This document shows, one piece after another, positions 24,386-32,415 of a stretch of DNA of 64,000 nt (positions are counted from its first letter, which is position 1; every line of letters starts with the position of its first letter). The stretch spans positions 22,264 to 86,263 of the forward strand of contig CAJTUF010000012.1 in assembly GCA_910579675.1 (NCBI GenBank), given 5' to 3'. The position numbers and the translations under genes were made by a program. Under the pieces are notes generated by a model. That model saw only the letters and a list, made by a program, of their open reading frames with translations, was not told where the DNA came from and made no database searches. The stretch comes from an uncultured Muribaculaceae bacterium. Lineage in GTDB: Bacteria > Bacteroidota > Bacteroidia > Bacteroidales > Muribaculaceae.

Positions 24386-25231
24386 TCAGATATCCTCGGG
24401 GCGCTGGTAGAAGCGCACCCAGTCGACCTCCATCTCCACCGGAAGCTCGGCCGGATCGACGGCGCCGGCCCACGGGCCGTCGAGCTGCATGCCAATGATG
24501 AGATAGAGAGGCCGGTGGAAAGGATATTGCCCCTCGAGATCGGTGTCGATGCGGGGATAGGTAAAGGTGGGTTGGTCGTTTATGAAAAAGCAGAGGCTGT
24601 CGGGGCCGAGCTCAATGGCATATGTGTTGAATTCTCCACAGTCGACCACCCGGGTGGTGTAGCGCGGCGGTATCGAATCCTGATGCAGCTCCATGGTGTA
24701 GAACGAGTGCACCGAATGATACACTATCGAGTCGTGATTGATATGCTCCATGATATTCACCTCGCCGCCGTTGGGAAACCGGATTGCAGCCGGCCCATCG
24801 GTCGAGAATGTGCTGTCGGGCAGCATCCATATCGTGGGCCACGCGCCCTGTGCGCTCCCAACCTTCGCCCTGATCTCAAGACGACCGTTATAAAACGCTT
24901 TCTTATCGGCGGTGAAGATGCCGCCGGTGAGATAGCTCGCAGTGTCGGTGGCCGGGGAGCTGTTGACAATACCGCGAAGCACCAGATTGCCGTCGACAAA
25001 GTCGACACACGAGTCGTTGGGGCTCATAAACCGACGCCAATTATATTTGCGACGGGGTATTTCCGACCACACCGTGGAGTCGAGGCCGTGGTCGAAGTTA
25101 TCTTCCCACACCAGAACCCAGTCGGTATCGGATAGGGCAGCTTCGCGGCTGCCCGGGCTGCAGGAGAAGAGGGCCACCGCAGCGAGGGCGGCGGCAGGGA
25201 TACCTATGAACAGTTTGCGGAGGAGTGTCAT
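24386..25231 (-). CDS. GH16-family glycoside hydrolase with altered catalytic motif
   Basis: This 281-residue lipoprotein (lipobox LFSC at residues 21-24) has the GH16 jelly-roll fold, which normally cleaves beta-1,3/1,4 glucans or galactans by a retaining mechanism. The expected ExDxxE motif reads E157-V-N159-I-M-E162, so nucleophile and acid/base glutamates remain but the helper aspartate is asparagine. AWPTIWMLPD and the closing MEVDWVRFYQRP are normal. It follows the ABC permease gene by 40 bases on the same strand and is probably in its operon. Activity may be reduced; the substrate is unknown. Confidence 0.9.
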   Translation of the reverse strand: MTLLRKLFIGIPAAALAAVALFSCSPGSREAALSDTDWVLVWEDNFDHGLDSTVWSEIPRRKYNWRRFMSPNDSCVDFVDGNLVLRGIVNSSPATDTASYLTGGIFTADKKAFYNGRLEIRAKVGSAQGAWPTIWMLPDSTFSTDGPAAIRFPNGGEVNIMEHINHDSIVYHSVHSFYTMELHQDSIPPRYTTRVVDCGEFNTYAIELGPDSLCFFINDQPTFTYPRIDTDLEGQYPFHRPLYLIIGMQLDGPWAGAVDPAELPVEMEVDWVRFYQRPEDI

Positions 25232-25271
25232 ACTTACTCGAATGGTTTGGTCACATATCGGTGGCGGCTTT

Positions 25272-26525
25272 TCAGTCGCCCCACCACAGCCTGCCGAGGT
25301 GTCGGCGCAGGGTGGCTATATTTGCTCCGGTGATCACCACAGCAAACGCTATGGCCACACACACCGGAGGGATGAGCGACGCGCCCCCGAGGTCGAGCCC
25401 GGCCAGCGCCGGGCGCCACATCGTGCGGGCGATTATCATTATAAATATCGCAGCGAGAGCAACGGCGCCGTTGACGCCCGCCAGCAAACGCCCCAGCGGG
25501 CGCCCTACTTCGCGGGGCGAGTAGCCAAGCAGCATAAGACGCTCAAGGCGGCTGCGGCTCTTCTGGAGGATCAGATAGATGCTGAGAAAGAGGATGGCCA
25601 CAGCCAACAGACTTATCACAGCCCCGATGGCGCTGACAACCCCTCCGGCAATGGCCGAGAAGCGGGCTATCCGCCCGGTGCCGGCGTCGGAGCGGTCGGC
25701 GCTGGTTTCGAGATCATGGTCGGCAAGGTAAGCATCCATGCTGTCGGTGAGCATCGGATCGGCCTCAACGATCAGGCGGCTCGGCGGTAGCGCCTCCTCG
25801 CCGGGAGCAAAGCGACTGTTGGCCCAGTCCATGAAGCTCTGCGGCACAGCTATAGTGTTCATGCGCGACGAAAAACCGGCTATCCCTCCCGCTATCGACG
25901 CCCGGAGTCCGTCGGAGCCTGAGAGGGTAAAGGTCATCGGCACCGTCTGCATCACCTCCTCGCTCAGCTGCGGGAGGCCTTGAGGCGCGGCAAAGCCGAA
26001 GTTGTAGAGCGCCAGATATTCCTTGCTTATTATCACCGGAATAAAGGGATCCTGTGGGTCAAAGCCCCACCGGCGCGGGCGGACATCAAAAAATTCGTCG
26101 GGAATCGACTCCATGAAGAGGTAGCTCGACATGCCGCGCGCCCCGAGATCGACCGAGGCATTGACCGTAAAACGCGAGGGGGTAAACTCTCCCACCCTGC
26201 GTGCCCACGGCTGGGCCTTGATGTCGGCTATCTCGGCGGGTGTGAACGAGGCGGGTGTGAGCCCTATCCCCTCCACTTCCTTGCTTATCACCTCAAATGA
26301 GGATGAAAAGAATGGATCGGCCGCCTCCGAGGCGCCAGCAGTAGTTGTGGCGTCGGTATAAAACATCAGGGCGGTGACTATGATTGCCAGGCCTACCATA
26401 TTGGCAACGGCATAGCCCGCGAGCTGCCACACCGATATGTTGCGGCGCAGAAGCTGCCACACCGGAGCCGTGTCGACGGCGCCGGTGGCTGAATGCCGAG
26501 GGGTTGTGCTGGAGTTTTTAATCAT
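25272..26525 (-). CDS. MacB/FtsX-type ABC transporter permease
   Basis: This is a 417-residue inner-membrane protein with one N-terminal transmembrane helix (about residues 35-58), a long periplasmic region and three C-terminal helices (about residues 285-400). That is the MacB/LolE topology with an FtsX-like end. It starts inside the stop of the ATPase gene (ATGA overlap at 26522-26525), so the two form one transporter. Such systems move signals or lipoprotein-type substrates rather than nutrients. Substrate unknown. Confidence 0.82.
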   Translation of the reverse strand: MIKNSSTTPRHSATGAVDTAPVWQLLRRNISVWQLAGYAVANMVGLAIIVTALMFYTDATTTAGASEAADPFFSSSFEVISKEVEGIGLTPASFTPAEIADIKAQPWARRVGEFTPSRFTVNASVDLGARGMSSYLFMESIPDEFFDVRPRRWGFDPQDPFIPVIISKEYLALYNFGFAAPQGLPQLSEEVMQTVPMTFTLSGSDGLRASIAGGIAGFSSRMNTIAVPQSFMDWANSRFAPGEEALPPSRLIVEADPMLTDSMDAYLADHDLETSADRSDAGTGRIARFSAIAGGVVSAIGAVISLLAVAILFLSIYLILQKSRSRLERLMLLGYSPREVGRPLGRLLAGVNGAVALAAIFIMIIARTMWRPALAGLDLGGASLIPPVCVAIAFAVVITGANIATLRRHLGRLWWGD

Positions 26526-27184
26526 AGCCTTATGGTGGTGAGGGTGTCAAGGAGCAGGTTGTGTCCCACGGTGGTAGTGATGATTCCGGCCCCGTGCGCG
26601 CGGGCCTCCTCGTCAAAGAGGGCGCCCACCTCGCGGTTGTGGCGCGCGTCGAGATGGCTCACCGGCTCGTCGAGCAACAGGAAGTCAAACGGCTGACACA
26701 CTGCTCTTATGGCCGCCACCCGCTGTTGCTGCCCTATCGAGAGGCGTCCGGCAGGCTCATAGGCCTTGTCGGCTATACCGAGGCGATCGAGCATCTCCGC
26801 TATCTGCGCCCGGCTCTTGCAGCCGGTAAGATTGTTTTTGAGACAGATATTTTCCATCACAGTGAGCTCGCCGAAGAGGCGCATCTCCTGCGGCAGGAGC
26901 GCCAGCGACCGGCGCCGCAGTCCACACCAACCGTCGACCGTCAGAGTCCGGGCGTCGGTGCTGTCAAAGAGTATCGTGCCCGAGTAGTCGCGCCGACTCC
27001 CGTAGATGAAAGCAAGGAGGCTGCTCTTGCCCCCGCCGCTCTCGGCCTCGATGCTCACCCTGCACCCGCGGTCGAAGGTCACCGACCGGCTGAGCCATAT
27101 CTCCGAGCGGCTTATGGCTTCGTCGGCCTGCATGCCCTCAAACACACGTGGCAGCAGATTGTGGAGTGTGATGCGTTCTGTCAT
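26522..27184 (-). CDS. ABC transporter ATP-binding protein
   Basis: This is a 220-residue ATPase, partner of the 25272-26525 permease. Walker A is SGGGKSS, the signature is LSIGQQQR, Walker B is FLLLDEP, and the H-loop histidine (TTVGHN) lies near the end. I start it at MTERITLHNLL. The frame continues 10 codons further up, but that extension adds no family sequence. The gene follows the phosphofructokinase gene, with a hairpin between them. Confidence 0.92.
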   Translation of the reverse strand: MTERITLHNLLPRVFEGMQADEAISRSEIWLSRSVTFDRGCRVSIEAESGGGKSSLLAFIYGSRRDYSGTILFDSTDARTLTVDGWCGLRRRSLALLPQEMRLFGELTVMENICLKNNLTGCKSRAQIAEMLDRLGIADKAYEPAGRLSIGQQQRVAAIRAVCQPFDFLLLDEPVSHLDARHNREVGALFDEEARAHGAGIITTTVGHNLLLDTLTTIRL

Positions 27185-27213
27185 TTCTTTTGCAATCCTT
27201 TTCACGGCCCACA

Positions 27214-27247
27214 AGGAGCCCCGACGCGACGTTGCGCCGGGGCTCCT
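27214..27247 (-). terminator. Hairpin after the PPi-phosphofructokinase gene
   Basis: AGGAGCCCCG (27214-27223) pairs with CGGGGCTCCT (27238-27247). The T-tail is poor on the minus strand. Confidence 0.5.
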
Positions 27248-27310
27248 ATCCTTCTTTATGCAAGCTGTAGTGGAAGGAATGTGGTCATGTTGATGGTGTG
27301 TGGCTACTGT

Positions 27311-28957
27311 TTACTTGCCGAGGTGCTCGTACTGGAGGGTAAGAGTGGGCTGGTCACACACTTCAGCGGGGCCGAAATACTGGATCGGGCCGGGGAACAC
27401 ATAGCGGGTGTTGATCGCCCAGTCGTCGCGTTTGGCGGCAAAGCGGCGGAAGGGGGTGCCGTCGAGGCGCACGAGAGCTTTCTGTATCACGGGCTTCATC
27501 TCGCCGTGGCGACGCTCCATGTTAAACATCATGGTGATGGGTATGCCACCGGCAAGCCACTGAACCGACGGACGGGTCAGATTGCGGAGGCTCGACATGT
27601 AGCCGGTCACGCCTGCAGCGATGAGGCAGGCGGCGTTGTAGCCCAGTGCGTAGCAGTAGTCGGCGTCGAAGTTGGAGGGGGAAGCGCAGCGGCCTTCGTA
27701 GCCGAAGAAGTGGTGGAGGGCCGAGAACTTGCCCGAGTAGCTGCCTTCGGCGCGCTTCTCTTCAAGGCGGGTTGCAACCATCTCGCTGAGCAGCTTCTCA
27801 GTCTCGATGAGCGACACCTGTACATTGCCGTGGGGGTCGCGGTCGAGGGTGAGCTGACGGGCCACTCCGGCGGGGAGCGACGAATATACGCGCGAGTTGG
27901 CTTCCGAGAGGCTCTCGACAACAAAGCGGCGCTGCTCCTCGGCGCTCATGGCGGCGAAGTCGGGAGTGTGGGCAAGCAGGTCGTTGAGCTCGGCTATGAG
28001 GCTCTTCATGGCCGGGATAAACTCGATCAGACCTTCGGGGATCAGCACGGTGCCGAAGTTGAAGCCGCGGCTGGCGCGCTCGGCAACGATGTCGGCGATA
28101 TAGTTGATCACATCGTCGAGAGTCATGTTTTCTGCCTCTACCTCTTCCGAGATGATGCAGATGTTGGGCTGGGTCTGGAGTGCGCACTCAAGGGCGATAT
28201 GCGATGCCGAGCGGCCCATGAGCTTGATGAAGTGCCAGTATTTCTTGGCCGAGAAGCAGTCGCGCTGGATATTGCCGATGAGCTCCGAGTAAACCTTGGT
28301 GGCGGTGTCGAAGCCAAATGAGGTCTCGATCACCTCGTTCTTCAGGTCGCCGTCGATGGTCTTGGGGCAGCCGATCACCTGCACGCCGGCGCCGATCGAC
28401 TTGTAGTATTCGGCCAGCACTGCGGCATTGGTGTTGGAGTCGTCGCCGCCTATGATTACAAGAGCGGTGATGTCGAGCTCCTTCAGGATCTCGAGACCCT
28501 TGTCAAACTGCTCTTTCTTCTCGAGCTTGGTGCGGCCCGAGCCTATGATGTCGAAGCCGCCGGTGTTGCGGTATTCGTCGATGATGTCGGCGGTGAGCTC
28601 AACATAGTCGTGGTCAACGAGGCCGCCGGGGCCCATGAGGAAGCCATACAGACGCGAGTCGCGGTTTTGCTTCTTGATGCCGTCGAAGAGGCCGCAGATC
28701 ACATTGTGGCCGCCGGGGGCCTGGCCGCCCGACAGGATCACGCCCACATTTACGGGCTTGCCTACCTCGGGATTGGGGTTGCGCTCAAAGGTGAGCTCCG
28801 GAAGTCCGTAGGTGTTGGGGAAAAGGGTTTTGATCTCGTCGCGGTCGGCTACCGACTGCGTGGGGGCGCCTTCAACAGCTACAACCGGGCCGGTGAGCGA
28901 CACGGGGAGCTTGGGCTGGTAGGAGGCGCGGGCTATCTGCAGAGCGCTTTTCTTCAT
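27311..28957 (-). CDS. pfp: PPi-dependent phosphofructokinase (diphosphate:fructose-6-phosphate phosphotransferase)
   Basis: This is a 548-residue cytoplasmic glycolytic enzyme of the long, plant-like PFP type. It phosphorylates fructose 6-phosphate using pyrophosphate instead of ATP, reversibly. GGQAPGGHNVICGLFDG forms the phosphate loop, GGDDSN carries the aspartate that selects PPi over ATP, and PKTIDGDL holds the catalytic aspartate. A perfect promoter lies just upstream. This enzyme replaces ATP-PFK in many Bacteroidales. Confidence 0.95.
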   Translation of the reverse strand: MKKSALQIARASYQPKLPVSLTGPVVAVEGAPTQSVADRDEIKTLFPNTYGLPELTFERNPNPEVGKPVNVGVILSGGQAPGGHNVICGLFDGIKKQNRDSRLYGFLMGPGGLVDHDYVELTADIIDEYRNTGGFDIIGSGRTKLEKKEQFDKGLEILKELDITALVIIGGDDSNTNAAVLAEYYKSIGAGVQVIGCPKTIDGDLKNEVIETSFGFDTATKVYSELIGNIQRDCFSAKKYWHFIKLMGRSASHIALECALQTQPNICIISEEVEAENMTLDDVINYIADIVAERASRGFNFGTVLIPEGLIEFIPAMKSLIAELNDLLAHTPDFAAMSAEEQRRFVVESLSEANSRVYSSLPAGVARQLTLDRDPHGNVQVSLIETEKLLSEMVATRLEEKRAEGSYSGKFSALHHFFGYEGRCASPSNFDADYCYALGYNAACLIAAGVTGYMSSLRNLTRPSVQWLAGGIPITMMFNMERRHGEMKPVIQKALVRLDGTPFRRFAAKRDDWAINTRYVFPGPIQYFGPAEVCDQPTLTLQYEHLGK

Positions 28958-28991
28958 CGTAAGATATTATGTGCGGGTTGATTTATGGCTG

Positions 28992-29022
28992 CAAAGGTAG
29001 GGATATTTTTCGGGCTTCGCAA
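28992..29022 (-). promoter_or_regulatory. Promoter of pfp
   Basis: On the minus strand TTG (29022-29020), 20 bases, then TACCTTTG (28999-28992). Confidence 0.75.
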
Positions 29023-29041
29023 ATTAATTATACTCACCGTC

Positions 29042-30871
29042 TCACTCTACGCTCACCGACAGCTCCCCTGAGCTATCGTTGCCGTAGATCTTCACGTCGC
29101 GGGTGTGCTGGAGCTTGATATCAAATTTATTGGGGTGATAGGCCGGATAGTCGTTGTTGCGGCTGATGCGGTTGCCACGGAAGATGAGACCACGGGTCGA
29201 TTTGGCATAGAGCAGCGGACACTCGAAGGTGTCGAAGTCATTATCCTCGATCACTATGCCGGGGGTGCCCGCCCCGCCGTGGAAATACTCTTTCTGCCCT
29301 TCGAGGTCATGGATCTCGGGATAGATCGAGATCACCGCCTCCGTAAACTGATAGAGGCTCGTCAGGGCGTTGACAAAGCGGTTGCGGCGTATGGTCACGT
29401 CGCGGCAGGCCCCGGTCTCATACCAGCCCATGCAGTCGCCACAGAGCAGGATCGCGGTGCCCGAGGTGTGGTCGAAGAGGTTATCCTCCACCACAACCTT
29501 GCGGGGGGTGGAGAAGAGGGTGCCGCGGGCGCGGTTGTTGCGGATGGTGTTGCCCGCGAAGGTCACCGACGGACACCACTCCATGTTCTCAAGCCCGAAC
29601 TCCGAACCCTCTGCGGCTATGGCCGGGTCGACATCGGCAGTGAAGGTGATCAGAAACTCCTTGGCCCCCTTCACCTCCTGACGGTCGGCGGGAGCGATTG
29701 AGGCTATGCAGAGCCTCGGGCCGTAGACCTCCATCGTGCGGGCTGCTATCGGCTGCACCGAGTCGCCCGCCTCGCCCCACTTGAAGCCGTAGCTCTGGCC
29801 GTGCATGTAGCGGGCGCGCAGGGTGCGCGGCCCCTCCTGCCCCACCACTTTGAGATAGGTGCCGTGGACATTGATGGCGTCGTCCATCATCCCCTCATAC
29901 AGGCCTCCGGTCGACGATATATGCCCCTTGCACCCCGAGAAGTGTGTGGCATCGGCCTGCGACGTGAAGTAGCGCGGATCGTCGTCGCCACGCAGACACA
30001 CTCCGAAGCCCTTCAGCTCCACGCTGTCGCACAGCTGCGCCAGCAGCCCCATGCCGCGCGAGTAGTGAACCTTCACATCCTCTATCCGCGTGGCGCGGTT
30101 CTCGCTCAGGAATATACCCGGGGTGGGGCGTCCCCATCCTCTCATGGCCACCACTGTGCCCGGTTTCAGCCTCCCGTCGCGCCAGCGCGGGGCACGGTAG
30201 CGCCCATTGCCGAGCGCCACAACGCTGTCGGTCGGTATCCACAGGTCGGCGGTGTTAAACACCACATGGCGCGTGTCGGGCTCAAAGGCTATGCCGCTCC
30301 GGGGGCGGTCGGTCCACCCCTCGCCACGGGTCTCGAAGGCGGCGGTGCCGGGCGCTGTGCCCGCCTCGACCCACGGCGCCGTCGTAAACTCTATCCCGGC
30401 ATCGCTGTTGGCCTCCACCGTCACCTGCGCTATGTGGGGGTTGGCGCAGTCGATCGAGAAGTTGGTGAGGCTCACATTGGCCGACCCGGTCACTGCCACC
30501 GGCAGCATCGTGCCGTGGAATATGAAGTCGGCCCCGCCGCCGTCGATGGTCACATTGTCCCAGTCGTCGATCGCTATCGCCACATGCTTCGGGTTGTCCT
30601 GATCGTGGTTTGATATATAATACTCGCGCGTGTAGCTCCCCTTTTCGTGGAGATTGTAGCGGCCAGGAAGGAAGCGGAGCGTCACCCCGGAGTCGCCATA
30701 GCGGGCCTTGATCCTGTCGAGCGCCTTGCGCAGCTTGGGGGCCATGTTTTCCTTGCGGCCGGGGCGTATGCCGTAGTCGGCCATATCCACCACCGTGTTC
30801 TCAGCCGCGAGCGTAGCGGCGAGGCTTATCAGGGTTACGGAAGCAATTGAGTGGAGTAGTCGGGTCATCAT
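29042..30871 (-). CDS. GH110-family alpha-1,3-galactosidase
   Basis: This is a 609-residue secreted right-handed beta-helix enzyme. GH110 enzymes remove terminal alpha-1,3-linked galactose, as on blood-group B antigens. After a signal peptide, the family sequence is easy to follow: GSYTREYYISNHDQ, NVTIDGGGADFIFHG, ADATHFSGCKG, MMDDAINVHGTYLK (the conserved acidic residues of these last two motifs are expected at the active site) and NNRARGTLFSTP. It starts 38 bases after the stop of the 30910-32283 gene and probably shares its transcript. Together with the nearby SusC/SusD pair it suggests use of host glycans; that link is inferred. Confidence 0.9.
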   Translation of the reverse strand: MMTRLLHSIASVTLISLAATLAAENTVVDMADYGIRPGRKENMAPKLRKALDRIKARYGDSGVTLRFLPGRYNLHEKGSYTREYYISNHDQDNPKHVAIAIDDWDNVTIDGGGADFIFHGTMLPVAVTGSANVSLTNFSIDCANPHIAQVTVEANSDAGIEFTTAPWVEAGTAPGTAAFETRGEGWTDRPRSGIAFEPDTRHVVFNTADLWIPTDSVVALGNGRYRAPRWRDGRLKPGTVVAMRGWGRPTPGIFLSENRATRIEDVKVHYSRGMGLLAQLCDSVELKGFGVCLRGDDDPRYFTSQADATHFSGCKGHISSTGGLYEGMMDDAINVHGTYLKVVGQEGPRTLRARYMHGQSYGFKWGEAGDSVQPIAARTMEVYGPRLCIASIAPADRQEVKGAKEFLITFTADVDPAIAAEGSEFGLENMEWCPSVTFAGNTIRNNRARGTLFSTPRKVVVEDNLFDHTSGTAILLCGDCMGWYETGACRDVTIRRNRFVNALTSLYQFTEAVISIYPEIHDLEGQKEYFHGGAGTPGIVIEDNDFDTFECPLLYAKSTRGLIFRGNRISRNNDYPAYHPNKFDIKLQHTRDVKIYGNDSSGELSVSVE

Positions 30872-30909
30872 CTATGTCAGATATGGGTAAGATACTGTTG
30901 GTTGTCGGT

Positions 30910-32283
30910 TCATCTCACGAGGGTCTTCACGCCGTCGATGATATAAAATCCAGAAGCGGGCACTGCACCATCGGGCAGGGGGCGCCCGTCGATTGTATAT
31001 ATCCCCTTGGCGCCCGGAGCGGCCTCATCGGCCCCCGGAGCGGCTATCCCCGCCGTCGGGTCGTAGCCGTCGAAGAGCTGGCGCATCACCGGGGCGAAGC
31101 TGTCGCTCCCCTCCACCTGCGCCGAGCGGGTGTAGCACTGCGGCAGTCCCGCCGCGGTGTAGTCCACGCTCCCCTTCACCCACAGGTCGGTCTCGACGGG
31201 CGAGTCGGCGGGATCGGTGCTCCTCTCCTCGCTCCTGCTCTCGGTCAGCAGCCCGAACTCATCGTAGGCCGCCATCTCCATCTCCTCCTCCATATATCCC
31301 GTGGCGGGGTGGCGGGTAGTGATCAGCCGGGTATAGCTCCCGTAGCTGTCGGTATAGTCCATCTCCATCACCTCCTCCACCGGAGCGCCGTCGCTGTCGG
31401 TGCCGGTCGAGGTGGCCGTAAAGCTCCCCCGCTCTCCGTAGGTAACTGTCATGTCGAGCTCACACCCGTCGTCGTCGGTCATATGGCACGCCGTCATCCG
31501 GTTTGATCTCGTGTAGAGGTCGGTGAGCATCAATATCTGATTGTCGCAGGCCTCAAATTTCATGCCCGTGAGCTCAACCGCATCGTCGAGCGCCACGCCG
31601 CTGTCGCCGTCGTCGGAGGCCACGAAGCTCTTCACCGCCACCGGATAGTCGCCGGTGCCGTAGCTTATCTCCAGCCACTCATATTCGAGCGGCAGATCGT
31701 CGGCATCCAGCACCCGGGGCTTGACCGCGGTGACGCGTCCGCGCTCGTCGCGGGTCACCTCCACATCGAGGGTCACTCTCCAGGCGCTCCACGAGCCGTC
31801 GGGGCGCGAGCTCCGCTCCTCTATCTTCACCGGATAGCTCGTCACAATCGGGTCGTAAGTTATATGCATCTGCTCGAGTGCGTTGTCAAAGGCGCCCACC
31901 GTCACCGTGTCGGGCAGCTCCGACTTCTCGCTCTCGTAGCCGAGACGTATGGTGTAGGCCGCGCTCCCGGTGGCCGGCGGCAAAGCCGTGGTGATAGCTG
32001 TGGCGCGGTGCTGCTCGTCGTAGGTTATCGAGGTCGAGCTCACCGTGCTCCACACCCCGGTGGAGTGGTCGAGGCTCTGCGTCACTATCAGGCCGGGATA
32101 CCATCCCGCCTTGCCGCCGGGCAGAAGCATGTCGAGCGAGCGGCCAAGGTCGAGCGGAGCGGCGCTCCGGCCCGGTATGGCGCGGGCCGCCGGGTGGCGA
32201 TGGGTAAGTGATGGCAGGGGCGAGGCGGCCACACCAGTGGCGCCAAGCGCTATAGTTGCGGCAAGAGGCAGAATAAGTTTCAT
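30910..32283 (-). CDS. Secreted protein of unknown function with a sorting-type C-terminus
   Basis: This 457-residue protein starts with a signal peptide (MKLILPLAATIALG) at 32283. Longer readings to 32316 would overlap the promoter region. The body contains many short beta strands with an occasional WYPGLIVTQSL or YDEQHRAT phrase, reminiscent of extracellular repeat proteins. The last 30 residues, GIYTIDGRPLP and then GFYIIDGVKTLVR, look like the C-terminal module found on type IX-secreted proteins of Prevotella-like bacteria. This fits porU at the window start. It shares a promoter with GH110. Confidence 0.75.
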   Translation of the reverse strand: MKLILPLAATIALGATGVAASPLPSLTHRHPAARAIPGRSAAPLDLGRSLDMLLPGGKAGWYPGLIVTQSLDHSTGVWSTVSSTSITYDEQHRATAITTALPPATGSAAYTIRLGYESEKSELPDTVTVGAFDNALEQMHITYDPIVTSYPVKIEERSSRPDGSWSAWRVTLDVEVTRDERGRVTAVKPRVLDADDLPLEYEWLEISYGTGDYPVAVKSFVASDDGDSGVALDDAVELTGMKFEACDNQILMLTDLYTRSNRMTACHMTDDDGCELDMTVTYGERGSFTATSTGTDSDGAPVEEVMEMDYTDSYGSYTRLITTRHPATGYMEEEMEMAAYDEFGLLTESRSEERSTDPADSPVETDLWVKGSVDYTAAGLPQCYTRSAQVEGSDSFAPVMRQLFDGYDPTAGIAAPGADEAAPGAKGIYTIDGRPLPDGAVPASGFYIIDGVKTLVR

Positions 32284-32313
32284 AGCAAGGGACAGATTGG
32301 ATTGATTATTTCG

Positions 32314-32344
32314 CAAATCTACTCCAAATTATCCTTTCCCACAA
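32314..32344 (-). promoter_or_regulatory. Promoter of the secreted protein-GH110 operon
   Basis: On the minus strand TTG (32344-32342), 20 bases, then TAGATTTG (32321-32314). It overlaps the T-tail of the SusC/SusD terminator, so the two units abut directly. Confidence 0.75.
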
Positions 32345-32382
32345 ATAAAAAAAGCTCCGGGAGCGAAAATCGCTTCCGGAGC
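32340..32382 (-). terminator. Terminator of the second SusC/SusD operon
   Basis: On the minus strand GCTCCGGAAGCG pairs with CGCTCCCGGAGC (plus coordinates 32354-32382), followed by a T-rich run. One mismatch lies within the stem. Confidence 0.85.
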
Positions 32383-32415
32383 AGTATTATTCAGCTGCGG
32401 TGTGCAGCATAAGGA

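Noticed and set aside
26561..28321. A 586-codon open frame on the plus strand opposite the ABC transporter and pfp genes
   Set aside because: It is antisense to well-supported genes, and its composition is that expected of the reverse frame of GC-rich codons. It has no family features.
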